The translations under genes were made by a program, and so were the position numbers. The notes beneath the pieces are model-generated. The model worked only from the letters and a program-made list of their open reading frames with translations, was not told the origin of the DNA and did no database searches. DNA of 64,000 nucleotides from Enterobacter hormaechei subsp. hoffmannii (GTDB lineage: Bacteria; Pseudomonadota; Gammaproteobacteria; Enterobacterales; Enterobacteriaceae), in NCBI RefSeq assembly GCF_001729745.1, contig NZ_CP017186.1:1054001-1118000 (forward strand), given 5' to 3'. Below are positions 35,943 to 46,278 of the stretch, piece after piece. The stretch's first letter is position 1. Every line of letters starts with the position of its first letter.

Positions 35943-36021
35943 TAGCCGAAGGTCACTTCGGTATAATAAAAACGATGAAATTCCTCTTTGACGGGCCAAT
36001 AGAAATATTGGCCATTTTTTT
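35943..36021 (+). ncRNA. chiX: Small RNA ChiX (MicM/RybC)
   Basis: Hfq-dependent small RNA that represses the chitoporin mRNA chiP and is titrated by the chb transcript. The seed region ATGAAATTCCTCTTTGACGG at 35974-35993 is identical to E. coli ChiX and is followed by the terminator GGCCAAT, 6-nt loop, ATTGGCC and seven T residues. A 5' stem CCGAAG/CTTCGG takes the place of the E. coli 5' stem. The locus, between ybaK and ybaP, is the same. The 5' end is set by alignment to within a few bases. The 3' end lies opposite the last codon of ybaP. Confidence 0.93.
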
Positions 36022-36814
36022 ATTTCAGCAGCGACGGCAAATTCCCTTCTCCGTACAAATGCAACGCGCCAACCGCGACAACATAACGACCGGCAGGCAG
36101 GGCATACAGCGTCTCCCGCCACGCCTGGTTGCGCGCGTTCATCAGCACATCATACAACGATTCACTGAACGTCGACGGTAACGCCAGCTTACCGTCTGCG
36201 GGCGGCGCATCCAGCCACCAGCCAATCATCGTTTGCAGCAGACGCGCGTTGGTGTGCCAGTGGGTCAGGGTATCATCCAGCAGCATCTTGCCGTCATCAG
36301 GAAGCTGGCGAAGAAGCGCAATCTGGCTGTCCGTGCCTTCCAGTTCAATGACGGACAGGTTGCACGCCCTTGCCGCATTCAGCAGTTGATAATCGATACC
36401 GTAATCGCCGCGCAGCCCCAGGCGCTGCGCCTGGGTTGCCTGTAGCACCATGGCAATTTGCCACAGGGGCAGGGTGTCGAGCATTGAGAGCGAGACGCCG
36501 GACTCATCCGCAAGACGGGTAAGCTCAGCCAGCTGCGTCTCGTTAAGACGTTCAGCCAGGGGGCGGTCGCTTTCCAGCCCGGCAAACGGCGATTCATGGC
36601 CGGAGATGTCGGCTTCGACGATCAGCGCGTCGGCGCGCTTCAGTAGTTTAATCAGGCCGGAGGGCAGGGGGGACATATCCTGCGTGCCCATATGAATGCT
36701 TCCCACCAGGTGCAGTTGCTGCCCACCCGGAAGCGAAATATCCATACCGGGCCAGGCATAACGGCGGGGAAAAAGGGCGCGAAACGATGTTTTTATACGA
36801 TTAAACAGACCCAT
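36020..36814 (-). CDS. ybaP: TraB/PrgY-family protein YbaP
   Basis: A 264-residue protein equal in length to E. coli YbaP, of the TraB/PrgY/GumN family (erythromycin esterase-like fold in some relatives). Conserved elements include HLVGSIHMGTQDM near the N-terminus, DALIVEADISG, and the C-terminal RYVVAVGALHLYGEGNLPSLLK with a GALH motif. The function is unknown; family members have been proposed to be metal-dependent proteases. Start 36814 is the E. coli-like start; the longer frame to 36868 is not supported. Its 3' end overlaps the ChiX terminator T run. Confidence 0.9.
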   Translation of the reverse strand: MGLFNRIKTSFRALFPRRYAWPGMDISLPGGQQLHLVGSIHMGTQDMSPLPSGLIKLLKRADALIVEADISGHESPFAGLESDRPLAERLNETQLAELTRLADESGVSLSMLDTLPLWQIAMVLQATQAQRLGLRGDYGIDYQLLNAARACNLSVIELEGTDSQIALLRQLPDDGKMLLDDTLTHWHTNARLLQTMIGWWLDAPPADGKLALPSTFSESLYDVLMNARNQAWRETLYALPAGRYVVAVGALHLYGEGNLPSLLK

Positions 36815-36877
36815 ACGCGCTCCATAAACGGAAAGGTTCATGCTAGCGCGTGGGGAAGGGGGGCGCAATAGGCGAAA

Positions 36878-36907
36878 GCCGGGCGGCGCTGCGCTTACCC
36901 GGCCTGC
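36878..36907. repeat. REP unit (family B), single
   Basis: One REP unit, GCCGGGCGGCGCTGCGC followed by TTACCCGGCC, lies 10 bp before the copA stop on its far side, between copA and ybaP. E. coli has ybaQ here; no such gene is visible. Confidence 0.8.
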
Positions 36908-36917
36908 TTCCGGGATT

Positions 36918-39416
36918 CTACGCTTTCGGTTTAAACCGCAGCAGACGGTTAGCGTTGCTCACCACGGTAATTGACGAGAGCGCCATCGCCGCACCCGCAA
37001 CAACCGGGTTCAGCAGGGTGCCGGTCAGCGGCCACAAAATCCCGGCGGCAATCGGAATGCCGAGCGAGTTATAGACGAAGGCCCCCAGCAGGTTCTGCTT
37101 CATGTTGCGCAACGTGGCTTTCGAAATCGCCAGCGCATCCGCCACGCCCATCAGGCTGTGGCGCATCAGGGTGATTGCCGCGGTTTCAATGGCGACATCG
37201 CTCCCGCCGCCCATCGCAATACCTACGTCAGCCTGCGCCAGCGCCGGGGCGTCGTTGATGCCGTCGCCGACCATCGCCACCTGACGACCATCACGTTGCA
37301 ATTTCCTGATGGCGTCCGCTTTGCCATCTGGCAGTACGCCGGCTATCACCTCATCAATCCCGGCTTCTCTGGCGATGGCGTTAGCGGTAGTCGGGTTATC
37401 ACCGGTTAACATCACCAGGCGATAGCCCGCGTGGTGCAGGCGTTGCAAGGCATCCACGCTGTCCTGGCGTAACGGATCGCGTACGGCCAGCAGCGCCGCC
37501 ACCTGACCATTCCTCGCCAGCAGAACCGGCGTCGCGCCCTGAGAGGCCTGCGCGTTCAGCTCAGCGTCCAGCACGGACGTATCAACACCGTGTTCAGTTA
37601 GCAGTGCCTGGTTACCCAGCAGCAGCGTATGGCCTTCTGCTTCACCGCTGACCCCTAAACCGCGCAGGGTGCGGAAGTTGCTTACCTGCGGCAGACGGGC
37701 ATCACCGGCTTTCTCAAGGATGGCGCGCGCCAGCGGGTGACTGGAGCCTTGTTCCAGCGCGGCGGCCAGGCGCAGGGCATCCGTCTCCGTACAGCCAATG
37801 GTATTAACGGCCACTACCTGCGGTTTGCCCTCGGTGAGCGTGCCGGTTTTGTCAAAGACGAGGGTGTCCAGCGTGCTTGCCCGTTGCAGGGCGTCAGCAT
37901 CACGGACCAGTACGCCAAATTCGGCGGCGCGTCCGACGCCAGAGATAATCGACATCGGCGTGGCCAGACCAAGGGCACAAGGACAGGCGATGATCAGTAC
38001 CGTGGTGGCGATCACCAGGGTGTAGACAATCTGCGGCGCCGGGCCGAAGAAATACCAGATTGCCGCGCTCAGCAGGGCAATACCGACCACCACTGGCACA
38101 AAAATGGCGGAGATTTTATCGGCAAGCTGACCAATTTCCGGCTTACTGCTCTGCGCCTGGCGGACCATCCGAATGATGCGTGACAGTGTGGTATGACTGC
38201 CAACGGCGCTGGCGCGGAACAGCACGCTGCCGTCCTGTACCACCGTACCCGCATGCACCGCATCGCCCTGAGATTTCTGCTGGGGGATCGGCTCACCGGT
38301 CAGCATGGCTTCATCAAGCCAGGCATCGCCCTGGGTGACTTCACCGTCGACGGGCACGCGGTCACCGGTGGTGAGACGAAGCGTCATACCGGGTTGTACC
38401 TCTGAGAGAGGAACGCTTTTTTCCCCATCGTCGGTGACCACGCGGGCCGTCGGCGGGGTTAAATCGAGTAATCTCTCCAGCGCTTTCGACGAGCGCTGAC
38501 GCGCGCGGGCTTCGAGCATATGGCCTAAGTTAATCAGACCAATAATCATCGCGCTCGCTTCATAATAGAGATGGCGCGCCTCCATCGGGAACCACTGTGG
38601 CCAGACGTTAACGCTCATCGAATACAGCCACGCCGCGCCCGTCCCGAGCGCGACCAGCGTGTCCATCGTCGCGGTGCGGTTTTTCAGGCTCTTCCAGGCG
38701 CTGGTATAGAAATGTCCGCCTGCAAACACCATCACCGCAAGGGTAATCAGACCAATCACCAGCCACAGGGTGCGGTTGTCTGCGGTGACCATCATGTTGT
38801 CACCCATCATGCCCCACACCATCACCGGAATACCGACCAGCAGGGCGACAATCGCCTGCCAACGGAAGCGCTTCATGGTGGCGACAGCCGTTTCCTGCTG
38901 GCGCTCGCGGCGCTCGGCATCATCTTCGATGGCCTCCGCCCCGTAGCCCGCTTTCTCCACGGCCTGCACTAAATCTGCGGCGGAGGCACTGCCCATCACC
39001 AGCGCAGTACGCTCCGCCAGGTTTACCCGTGCCTGTGCGACGCCCGGTACCGCCTGTAAGGCGTTTTGTACCCGGGAGACACAGCTGGCGCAGCTCATGC
39101 CGTTGATCAGCAGCTGTTGGCTGTCATCAATATCATCAGCTACCGGAAGCTCAGGAGTGGCCGCTGTCAGTGCTTCCGACGGGGATGATGACTCTGCCAG
39201 CGGTTTAGCCTTTGGGTGGCTTAACTCCGCCCCGTAACCGGCCTGTTTAATGGTATCAATCAGCGCGTCGGCGCTGGCGCTGCCGGTCACGGCGGCATGA
39301 TCGATAGTCACCTCAGCGCTTTCCACATCAGGACGCTGCTCCAGGCTTTCTTTAACACGTTTGACACAGTGGCCGCAGGAGAGGCCGTCCAGTGTCAGGT
39401 CAATAGTGTGAGACAT
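36918..39416 (-). CDS. copA: Copper-exporting P-type ATPase CopA
   Basis: Inner-membrane Cu(I) exporter, P1B-type ATPase. The 832 residues have two N-terminal metal-binding domains with CxxC motifs (GLSCGHC, C14/C17, and GMSCASC, near 110), eight membrane helices with the CPC ion motif in [12 protein letters not shown], the phosphorylation site [10 protein letters not shown] and the hinge [12 protein letters not shown]. Start 39416 ([17 protein letters not shown]) is the family start; the frame extends to 39515 without support. A CueR site lies in the promoter. A programmed frameshift signal at 39210-39216 should give the CopA(Z) chaperone. Confidence 0.97.
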   Translation of the reverse strand: MSHTIDLTLDGLSCGHCVKRVKESLEQRPDVESAEVTIDHAAVTGSASADALIDTIKQAGYGAELSHPKAKPLAESSSPSEALTAATPELPVADDIDDSQQLLINGMSCASCVSRVQNALQAVPGVAQARVNLAERTALVMGSASAADLVQAVEKAGYGAEAIEDDAERRERQQETAVATMKRFRWQAIVALLVGIPVMVWGMMGDNMMVTADNRTLWLVIGLITLAVMVFAGGHFYTSAWKSLKNRTATMDTLVALGTGAAWLYSMSVNVWPQWFPMEARHLYYEASAMIIGLINLGHMLEARARQRSSKALERLLDLTPPTARVVTDDGEKSVPLSEVQPGMTLRLTTGDRVPVDGEVTQGDAWLDEAMLTGEPIPQQKSQGDAVHAGTVVQDGSVLFRASAVGSHTTLSRIIRMVRQAQSSKPEIGQLADKISAIFVPVVVGIALLSAAIWYFFGPAPQIVYTLVIATTVLIIACPCALGLATPMSIISGVGRAAEFGVLVRDADALQRASTLDTLVFDKTGTLTEGKPQVVAVNTIGCTETDALRLAAALEQGSSHPLARAILEKAGDARLPQVSNFRTLRGLGVSGEAEGHTLLLGNQALLTEHGVDTSVLDAELNAQASQGATPVLLARNGQVAALLAVRDPLRQDSVDALQRLHHAGYRLVMLTGDNPTTANAIAREAGIDEVIAGVLPDGKADAIRKLQRDGRQVAMVGDGINDAPALAQADVGIAMGGGSDVAIETAAITLMRHSLMGVADALAISKATLRNMKQNLLGAFVYNSLGIPIAAGILWPLTGTLLNPVVAGAAMALSSITVVSNANRLLRFKPKA
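39205..39416 (-). other. copA: CopA(Z) copper chaperone made by -1 frameshift in copA
   Basis: The slippery heptamer C CCA AAG lies at codons 67-69 (39210-39216 on the complementary strand). After a -1 slip, the next codons are GGC and the TAA at 39205-39207, giving a 70-residue product ending in glycine that contains only the first CxxC domain. This is the same product size and final residue reported for E. coli. A downstream stimulatory structure was not traced. Confidence 0.85.
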
Positions 39417-39484
39417 AACAAAACTCCCGTATAATGTTCTGGTCAATTGTTGACCTTCACTCTGCTTTTCGCTAACTGTTATGA

Positions 39485-39515
39485 AGGTTAAACCTTCCAT
39501 CAAGGGGAAGGTCAA
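39485..39515 (-). promoter_or_regulatory. copA promoter with CueR site
   Basis: TTGACC (-35) and TAACCT (-10) on the minus strand are 19 bp apart, the over-long spacer typical of MerR-type regulators. The spacer holds the ACCTTCC...GGAAGGT inverted repeat bound by CueR. The arrangement matches E. coli copA. Confidence 0.9.
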
Positions 39516-39524
39516 GGGGGAAAT

Positions 39525-39935
39525 GTGAATATCAGCGATGTTGCGAAAAAAACCGGCTTAACCAGCAAAGCGATTCGCTTTTATGAGGAAAAAGGGCTGG
39601 TGACGCCACCGTTGCGCAGTGAGAACGGCTACCGCAGCTATACGCAGCTGCATCTTGATGAACTGACGTTACTGCGCCAGGCAAGACAGGTAGGATTTAA
39701 CCTTGAAGAGTGCGGCGAGCTGGTTAACCTGTTTAACGATCCGAAACGCCACAGTGCCGACGTGAAAAAACGTACGCTGGAAAAAGTGGCGGAGATCGAA
39801 CGCCATATCATCGAATTACAGGCGATGCGTGAGCAACTGCTACAGCTGGCAGAATCCTGCCCGGGAGATGACAGCGCCGAGTGCCCGATTATCGACAATC
39901 TTTCCGGCTGCTGCCACCGTAAAACCCACGCCTAA
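39525..39935 (+). CDS. cueR: Copper-responsive MerR-type activator CueR
   Basis: Activates copA and cueO when Cu(I) is bound. The 136 residues start with a MerR helix-turn-helix ([21 protein letters not shown]) and continue with a dimerisation helix. The metal-binding loop has C112 and C120 in [10 protein letters not shown]. The start is GTG at 39525 (read as Met), preceded by a GGGGG-type ribosome site. The gene is divergent from copA, and its stop overlaps the ybbJ stop. Confidence 0.95.
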   Translation: MNISDVAKKTGLTSKAIRFYEEKGLVTPPLRSENGYRSYTQLHLDELTLLRQARQVGFNLEECGELVNLFNDPKRHSADVKKRTLEKVAEIERHIIELQAMREQLLQLAESCPGDDSAECPIIDNLSGCCHRKTHA

Positions 39936-40384
39936 CAGGCTTTAACCCGCAGGGTAATGCCTTCTACCGCAATGACCTCAACCCGCGTGCCGGCGCTGAG
40001 GTCATCATCGGCCACCACCGGCCATGAACTGTCCCCCACACGCATATGACCGCGTCCGTTGATCAGCGCGTTATCAAGCGTAAAACGTTTACCCACGATC
40101 TGCTGCCCACGCTGATTGAGATGCGCGTCGACCGGCTTCTGCGCCTTCACCCGTTTGTTCAGCCAGCGCCACCACAGCCAGGCGGCCAGCAGCGTCAGCA
40201 CGGCAAACAGCGCGCCCTGCCACTCCCAGCCGACAGGCAGCAGCCAGACGACCAGCCCGGTAATCACAGCGGCAACACCGCTCCACAGCAGATAACCGTT
40301 GCCGCCAAGCATCTCGGCGGCCAGCAGCAAGCCGCCAAGGCTTAGCCAGAACGCATGAGGATGTGCAACGATGAGCTCAATCAT
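39932..40384 (-). CDS. ybbJ: NfeD-like inner-membrane protein YbbJ
   Basis: A 150-residue membrane protein with N-terminal helices ([39 protein letters not shown]) and a C-terminal OB-fold NfeD domain ([45 protein letters not shown]). It partners the SPFH protein QmcA, whose gene overlaps it by 4 bp. The pair is thought to stabilise membrane microdomains. Length is close to E. coli YbbJ (152). Confidence 0.92.
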   Translation of the reverse strand: MIELIVAHPHAFWLSLGGLLLAAEMLGGNGYLLWSGVAAVITGLVVWLLPVGWEWQGALFAVLTLLAAWLWWRWLNKRVKAQKPVDAHLNQRGQQIVGKRFTLDNALINGRGHMRVGDSSWPVVADDDLSAGTRVEVIAVEGITLRVKAC

Positions 40385-41295
40385 TTTTTACGCTCGTTTC
40401 CGCCGTCTTTGATCAACTCGGCAATTCCGGCGATAGATCCCATCAGACTGCTGGCATCCAGCGGCATCATCACCACTTTGCTGTTGTTCGCAGAGCCGAT
40501 CTCCTTCAGCGCATCGGTATATTTTTGCGCGACGAAGTAGTTCACAGCCTGGATATCCCCGGCGGCAATCGCCTCGGAAACCATTTGCGTCGCGCGGGCT
40601 TCCGCTTCTGCCGAACGTTCACGCGCTTCTGCCTGGAGGAAGGCAGACTGACGGTCGCCCTCGGCTTTCAGGATCTGCGACTGTTTTTCCCCTTCCGCTT
40701 TCAGGATCTCGGCCTGACGCACCCCTTCGGCTTCAAGAATATAGGCGCGTTTGGTACGCTCGGCCTTCATCTGCGCATTCATGGAAGCAATCAGCTCTGC
40801 CGGTGGGCGCACGTCGCGGATCTCAATGCGGGTCACTTTGATCCCCCACGGATTGGTGGCTTCATCAACAATGTGCAGCAGGCGGGTATTAATGCTGTCG
40901 CGCTGGGAGAGCATTTCGTCCAGCTCCATCGAGCCAAGCACGGTACGGATGTTGGTCATCGTCAGGTTGACGATCGCCAGCTCCAGGTTGCTCACCTCAT
41001 AGGCCGCTTTCGGCGCATCAATCACCTGAATAAAGCACACCGCATCGATGGTGACGTTGGCGTTATCCTTAGAGATGACTTCCTGGGAAGGAATATCCAG
41101 CACCTGCTCCATCATGTTGATTTTACGCCCAATTCTGTCCATGAAGGGGACGATCAGGCTTAAACCCGGCTGAAGGGTATTGGTGTAGCGACCGAAACGT
41201 TCGACGGTCCACTGGTAACCCTGCGGGACAATTTTGACGCCTGCGCCCACGATAACCAGCGCAACGAAAATAAGGACAGGAACAACGATGAGCAT
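40381..41295 (-). CDS. qmcA: SPFH-domain membrane protease-modulating protein QmcA
   Basis: Inner-membrane stomatin/prohibitin-family protein of 304 residues. An N-terminal membrane helix ([21 protein letters not shown]) is followed by an SPFH/Band 7 domain ([25 protein letters not shown]) and a coiled coil rich in [21 protein letters not shown] repeats. E. coli QmcA partly compensates for loss of HtpX/FtsH functions. It overlaps ybbJ and forms an operon with it. Confidence 0.95.
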   Translation of the reverse strand: MLIVVPVLIFVALVIVGAGVKIVPQGYQWTVERFGRYTNTLQPGLSLIVPFMDRIGRKINMMEQVLDIPSQEVISKDNANVTIDAVCFIQVIDAPKAAYEVSNLELAIVNLTMTNIRTVLGSMELDEMLSQRDSINTRLLHIVDEATNPWGIKVTRIEIRDVRPPAELIASMNAQMKAERTKRAYILEAEGVRQAEILKAEGEKQSQILKAEGDRQSAFLQAEARERSAEAEARATQMVSEAIAAGDIQAVNYFVAQKYTDALKEIGSANNSKVVMMPLDASSLMGSIAGIAELIKDGGNERKK

Positions 41296-41418
41296 AAAAA
41301 CCTCCTGTTTTGCATGCCGTAACGAGAAAAATTGCGTATTTGTTGAACGTAAGTATATCGGTTAACGGGCGGGATTTCGCCCCTGTAAAGAGGTGGGAAC
41401 CGGACTGGTAAAATTAAA

Positions 41419-41444
41419 ACGCCCCGCCAGGAGAGCGGGGCGCA
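41419..41444. terminator. GC-rich terminator hairpin after the 41450 gene
   Basis: CGCCCCGC and GCGGGGCG form an 8-bp stem around AGGAGA-type loop sequence, flanked by AAAA on the qmcA side, so that the minus-strand transcript has a T run after it. It separates the unknown gene from qmcA. Confidence 0.7.
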
Positions 41445-41449
41445 TAGCG

Positions 41450-42304
41450 TTACTCTTCAGACCAGGAATAGCTGAAGTCGGTGATAAACCCATCCCCGGC
41501 GTCAGCGATGGCTTTCGATAAGCCCTGATAGTATTTTTCCAGGCCGATGGCCTCTATCTGCTGGATCTGCTCGCGAACGGGAGCGCAGAACAGTACTGCA
41601 TTGCCCGCTCCGACACGTTTGTTGTTCGGCGGCAGATCGCCGGTAATCCCCTTAAACCAGGTTCTGATCCCTTGCTTTAAGCTGTGCGGCGCTTTTGCAA
41701 GATCCTTCTGGCCTGTCAGCACCTGTAAGGTGGGGAACTCATTTGCATTGACGGCGGTTTTCATGCGTGCAAAGAACGCGGTAAAAAGCTCAAAAGAGCC
41801 GAGATCCGTGACGCGAGGCTTGGTGGTTTTTCCGTTTTTATTGCCCATTTTTCCGGCAGGGGCTGTAGGCGCCGGAACCACATTGACCTTATGCAGATCC
41901 AGACCAAACAGCAGATTGCAGTGCGCCCGGCGCTCTTTAAGCGGGTAGGACATTAGCACGTCAATAAACGCTGTCGCCTTCACATCGGCCAGGTCATGGT
42001 TAATCAGCCATTGCGAGCGGGCAAATTCCGCGGGGGAAACGAACCAGTCCGGCACCTCAGTAAAGCGTCTGGATTTACCCTTGCCGTCAAACTCGAGAAA
42101 GTAAGCCCCATCATCGAAAGCAAAATAGCAGTTTTTAAAGCTTCCGATCGTGGTGTTAACGATGAGCGCCTTCTTAACAAAATCGACCACCTCTGCACCC
42201 ATGACAAAACGCGTGAGTTCAGAAGAATTGATGACTTCCATTAATGTTTCCACATCTGGAACACCAGGCTTCAGGGAAGAGAACTCATAAAAGATATGTG
42301 TCAT
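41450..42304 (-). CDS. Unrecognised 284-residue protein
   Basis: I do not recognise this protein. It has no signal peptide or membrane helix. Residues 1-145 are an ordinary globular sequence (MTHIFYEFSSLKPGVPDVET; DDGAYFLEFDGKGKSRRFTEVPDWF), followed by a proline/glycine/lysine-rich linker (about 145-170, VVPAPTAPAGKMGNKNGKTT), then a second globular part (DLGSFELFTAFFARMKTAVNANEFPTLQVLTG; TDFSYSWSEE). The start at 42304 has AGGA 10-14 bases upstream. It sits between qmcA and fetA, which are direct neighbours in E. coli, so it is an insertion at the divergent promoter. The terminator after it suggests its own transcript. Confidence 0.8.
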   Translation of the reverse strand: MTHIFYEFSSLKPGVPDVETLMEVINSSELTRFVMGAEVVDFVKKALIVNTTIGSFKNCYFAFDDGAYFLEFDGKGKSRRFTEVPDWFVSPAEFARSQWLINHDLADVKATAFIDVLMSYPLKERRAHCNLLFGLDLHKVNVVPAPTAPAGKMGNKNGKTTKPRVTDLGSFELFTAFFARMKTAVNANEFPTLQVLTGQKDLAKAPHSLKQGIRTWFKGITGDLPPNNKRVGAGNAVLFCAPVREQIQQIEAIGLEKYYQGLSKAIADAGDGFITDFSYSWSEE

Positions 42305-42446
42305 GTTGCTGACTTCCTGTAGTTATAGAGGTGACAATTACCGAACAAAAAGTTTAACACTTGCGATAGGTTAAGGCTATTCGCGCAGCGTAGCGGAAAG
42401 GATTATGCTAAAGGCTGTTCTTATCACAGCGGTTAACGGAATCGGA

Positions 42447-43118
42447 ATGAATAATAAAAAAAATCTTCTGGATATCAGGGATGTTGGCTTTCGTGTGGGT
42501 GATAACACCATCCTTCAGCACGTCGATTTTTGTCTCTCTCCGGGCGAATTTAAACTCATAACCGGCCCCTCCGGCTGCGGCAAAAGCACCCTCCTGAAAA
42601 TCGTGGCTTCGCTACTGAGTCCAACGGAGGGAACCATCCTGTTTGAAGGGAAAGATATCGCCACGCTTACACCGGAAAGCTATCGCCAGCAGGTGTCATA
42701 CTGCGTGCAAACGCCGTCCCTGTTTGGCGACACGGTGTACGACAATCTGGTTTTCCCCTGGCACATCCGCAACCAAACGCCCGATCCGAAAAAGTTTGCG
42801 GACGATCTGACCCGTTTTGGGCTTCCGCCGGAGACGCTGACCAAATCGACTGCCGAACTGTCAGGCGGGGAAAAGCAGCGCGTCTCGCTGATCCGTAACC
42901 TGCAATTCCTGCCGAAGGTGCTTTTGCTGGATGAAATCACCAGCGCGCTGGATGACGCTAACAAGCGCAACGTCAATGAGATTATTCATCGCTACGTCCG
43001 TGAACAGGATATTGCCGTGCTGTGGGTGACGCACGATTCAAATGAAATTAGCCATGCGGATGATGTCATCACGCTCAGGCCGCAGGGCGGGAAAATGGAG
43101 GAGGCTCACCGTGGGTGA
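42447..43118 (+). CDS. fetA: Iron export ABC transporter ATPase FetA
   Basis: ATP-binding subunit of the FetAB exporter, which lowers cytoplasmic iron and protects against hydrogen peroxide. The 223 residues have Walker A GPSGCGKST, Q-loop (SYCVQTPSLFGDTVYDNL), signature LSGGEKQR, Walker B VLLLDEITSALD and the H-loop VTHDSNE. Start 42447 (MNNKKNLLDIRDVGF) was chosen to match the E. coli N-terminus; an upstream ATG at 42405 would add 14 residues. It is coupled to fetB by an 8-bp overlap. Confidence 0.93.
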   Translation: MNNKKNLLDIRDVGFRVGDNTILQHVDFCLSPGEFKLITGPSGCGKSTLLKIVASLLSPTEGTILFEGKDIATLTPESYRQQVSYCVQTPSLFGDTVYDNLVFPWHIRNQTPDPKKFADDLTRFGLPPETLTKSTAELSGGEKQRVSLIRNLQFLPKVLLLDEITSALDDANKRNVNEIIHRYVREQDIAVLWVTHDSNEISHADDVITLRPQGGKMEEAHRG

Positions 43119-43893
43119 ACATAACATAACCAACGAATCGCTGGCGCTGTCGATGGTCCTGGTGCTGGTGGCGATTGTGGTCAGCTACCGGGAGAAGCTG
43201 GGGCTGGAAAAAGATATTCTGTGGAGTATCGTTCGCGCGGTCATTCAGCTCATCATCGTCGGCTATGTGCTGAAATACATCTTCAACGTCAATCATGCCG
43301 TGCTGACCCTGTTGATGGTGCTGTTTATCTGCTTTAACGCGGCATGGAACGCGCAGAAACGCAGTAAATACATCGATAAAGCGTTCCTCTCGTCGTTTAT
43401 TGCCATCACCACCGGGACCGCGTTAACGCTGGCGGTACTGGTGCTCTCCGGCTCGATAGAATTTACGCCGATGCAGGTGATCCCCATTTCCGGGATGATT
43501 GCGGGCAATGCGATGGTGGCGGTCGGGTTATGCTACAACAATCTGGGGCAACGCTTCAGCAGTGAACAGCAACAGCTTCAGGAGAAGCTAAGCCTGGGCG
43601 CGACACCGAAGGTGGCCTCGGCGCGGTTGATCCGCGACAGCATTCGTTCTTCGCTGATCCCAACGGTGGATTCCGCCAAAACCGTGGGTCTGGTGAGCCT
43701 GCCGGGCATGATGTCGGGGCTAATTTTTGCCGGTATCGATCCGGTAAAAGCGATTAAATACCAGATTATGGTGACGTTTATGCTGCTCTCTACGGCGAGC
43801 CTGTCGACGATTATTGCCTGCTATCTGACCTATCGGAAGTTTTACAACGCGCGCCACCAGCTGGTGGTGACGCAGTTGAAAAAGACGGGGTAA
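43111..43893 (+). CDS. fetB: Iron export ABC transporter permease FetB
   Basis: Membrane subunit of FetAB, 260 residues with about seven hydrophobic helices (SMVLVLVAIVVSY, AVIQLIIVGYVLKYIF, VLTLLMVLFICFNAAWN). Family signature: MQVIPISGMIAGNAMVAVGLCYNNLGQR and VGLVSLPGMMSGLIFAGIDP. The start is GTG at 43111 (VGEHNITNESLAL aligns with E. coli MNSHNITNESLAL), with a GGAGGAGG site just upstream. An alternative in-frame ATG further upstream would lie inside fetA. Confidence 0.92.
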   Translation: MGEHNITNESLALSMVLVLVAIVVSYREKLGLEKDILWSIVRAVIQLIIVGYVLKYIFNVNHAVLTLLMVLFICFNAAWNAQKRSKYIDKAFLSSFIAITTGTALTLAVLVLSGSIEFTPMQVIPISGMIAGNAMVAVGLCYNNLGQRFSSEQQQLQEKLSLGATPKVASARLIRDSIRSSLIPTVDSAKTVGLVSLPGMMSGLIFAGIDPVKAIKYQIMVTFMLLSTASLSTIIACYLTYRKFYNARHQLVVTQLKKTG

Positions 43894-43904
43894 TATCGGC
43901 TTCT

Positions 43905-43935
43905 GTAGGCCCGGCAAGCGTTAGCGCCACCGGGC
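43905..43935. repeat. REP unit (family B), single
   Basis: GTAGGCCCGGCAAGCG and CGCCACCGGGC form one REP hairpin followed by ATTTTT. It lies between the convergent fetB and cnoX genes and may end fetB transcription. Confidence 0.85.
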
Positions 43936-43942
43936 ATTTTTG

Positions 43943-44818
<876 letters not shown>

Positions 44819-44855
44819 TTACTCTTTACATGGGGGTAAGCGTCGTCGCTTCAAC

Positions 44856-45665
44856 TCAACCCTGCAAAATTTTGTCCATCATCCGCCCCGGCAGCAGGCG
44901 TTTTAACCAGCCGACGGCATGGGTCACCAGCGTCACCGGATAGCGCATTTTAGGGGTATCGCTCTCAAATGCGTGGCGCACTTTGGCAACCACGGCTTCT
45001 GGCCCAAGCGTAAAACGCGCCGCGATACCGGGATTTTCGACCGGTTGGTCCGCCTGCGTCTGGTTAACGTTTTCCGTAAAGCGGGTGCGGATGGGGCCCG
45101 GTTCAATCAGGCTGACCTTAATGCCGCTGTGGCGCAGCTCCATGCGCAACGCATCGGACCAGGCTTCAAGCGCATATTTACTGGCAGCGTAAGCCCCGCG
45201 TCCCGGCGTGGAGATCAGGCCCATCACCGAGGAGGTCATGACAATCCGCCCTTCGCCGTGCGGCAGCATGGCGGGGAGAAGGCGCATGGTGAGCTGATGC
45301 GCCCCAAAAAAGTTTGCGGAGAACTGCTGCTCCAGCTGTTCCCGTGAGAGGGTCTGTAGCGGGCCGTATACGCCATAGCCCGCATTGTTGAACAGGCCGT
45401 AAAGCCGGTTGTTGGTCAGGGCGATAACCTCATCGGCGGCCTGCTCCACGCTCTCTGGCGAATCGAGATCCAGCAGAATGCCGGTAAATCCCAGCCCTCG
45501 CATGCGTTCGACATCTTCGGGTTTGCGGCAGGCCGCCAGCACCCAAAACCCCTGACGTTTCAGTTCAAGGGCGCTTTCAAGGCCAATTCCGCTGGAACAT
45601 CCTGTTATTAAGACCGATTTTTGCATAACTTTACCTGTCAGGTTCTCAGCTGTTTGACGAGTCAT
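44856..45665 (-). CDS. ybbO: Short-chain dehydrogenase YbbO
   Basis: NADP-dependent SDR-family oxidoreductase of 269 residues; E. coli YbbO reduces several aldehydes. The cofactor motif TGCSSGIG, NNAGYGVYG, the catalytic serine in MTSSVMGL and the YAASK tetrad are present. The first ATG (45665) overlaps the tesA stop by 20 bp and gives the E. coli length. An internal ATG at 45626 (MQKSVLITGCSSG) begins just before the fold and may also be used. Confidence 0.93.
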   Translation of the reverse strand: MTRQTAENLTGKVMQKSVLITGCSSGIGLESALELKRQGFWVLAACRKPEDVERMRGLGFTGILLDLDSPESVEQAADEVIALTNNRLYGLFNNAGYGVYGPLQTLSREQLEQQFSANFFGAHQLTMRLLPAMLPHGEGRIVMTSSVMGLISTPGRGAYAASKYALEAWSDALRMELRHSGIKVSLIEPGPIRTRFTENVNQTQADQPVENPGIAARFTLGPEAVVAKVRHAFESDTPKMRYPVTLVTHAVGWLKRLLPGRMMDKILQG

Positions 45666-46278
45666 GTTTTACTAAAGGAGCCAGCCGGGTTGCCATCCAG
45701 TCGGCAATGAACGGCTGGGCATCGCGATTGGGGTGAATGCCATCATCCTGCATCCACTGGGGTTTCAGATAGACCTCTTCCATGAAAAATGGCAGCAGCG
45801 GAATATCAAACTCTTTGGCAAGCTTAGGATAGATCGCGCTAAACGCCTCATTATACCGACGGCCGTAGTTAGCGGGCAGGCGAATTTGCATCAGCAGCGG
45901 CTGGGCGTTAGCGGCCTTAATGGTCTGCAAAATAGTCCGCAGCGTTTGCTCCGTTTGCTGTGGCTGGAAGCCGCGCAAACCATCATTACCGCCCAGTTCG
46001 ACCAGCACCCAACGCGGTTGATGCTGCTTAAGCAGGGCAGGCAGGCGCGATAAGCCTTGCTGCGACGTATCGCCGCTGATGCTGCCGTTAACGACAGACG
46101 CCCGGGACTGCCATTTATCATTGAGCAGGGCGGGCCAGGCCGCACTGGCCGCCATACGATAGCCCGCGCTCAGGCTATCGCCCAGAATCAATAACGTGTC
46201 CGCAGCCGCCGCGCGGAAGGTCATCAGCATCAAAAACAGGAAGGGCAAATGCCAGCGGAAAACATTGTTGAAGTTCAT
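45646..46278 (-). CDS. tesA: Multifunctional acyl-CoA thioesterase I / lysophospholipase TesA
   Basis: Periplasmic SGNH-family hydrolase acting on acyl-CoA, lysophospholipid and peptide esters. The 210 residues start with a signal peptide (MNFNNVFRWHLPFLFLMLMT, cleavage near AAA-DT). The blocks are GDSLSAGYRM (catalytic Ser), GGNDGLRG and DDGIHPN (Asp/His). The start at 46278 was chosen because it begins the signal peptide; the frame extends far upstream across ybbA without support. The 5' end overlaps ybbA by 30 bp on the opposite strand. Confidence 0.95.
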   Translation of the reverse strand: MNFNNVFRWHLPFLFLMLMTFRAAAADTLLILGDSLSAGYRMAASAAWPALLNDKWQSRASVVNGSISGDTSQQGLSRLPALLKQHQPRWVLVELGGNDGLRGFQPQQTEQTLRTILQTIKAANAQPLLMQIRLPANYGRRYNEAFSAIYPKLAKEFDIPLLPFFMEEVYLKPQWMQDDGIHPNRDAQPFIADWMATRLAPLVKHDSSNS

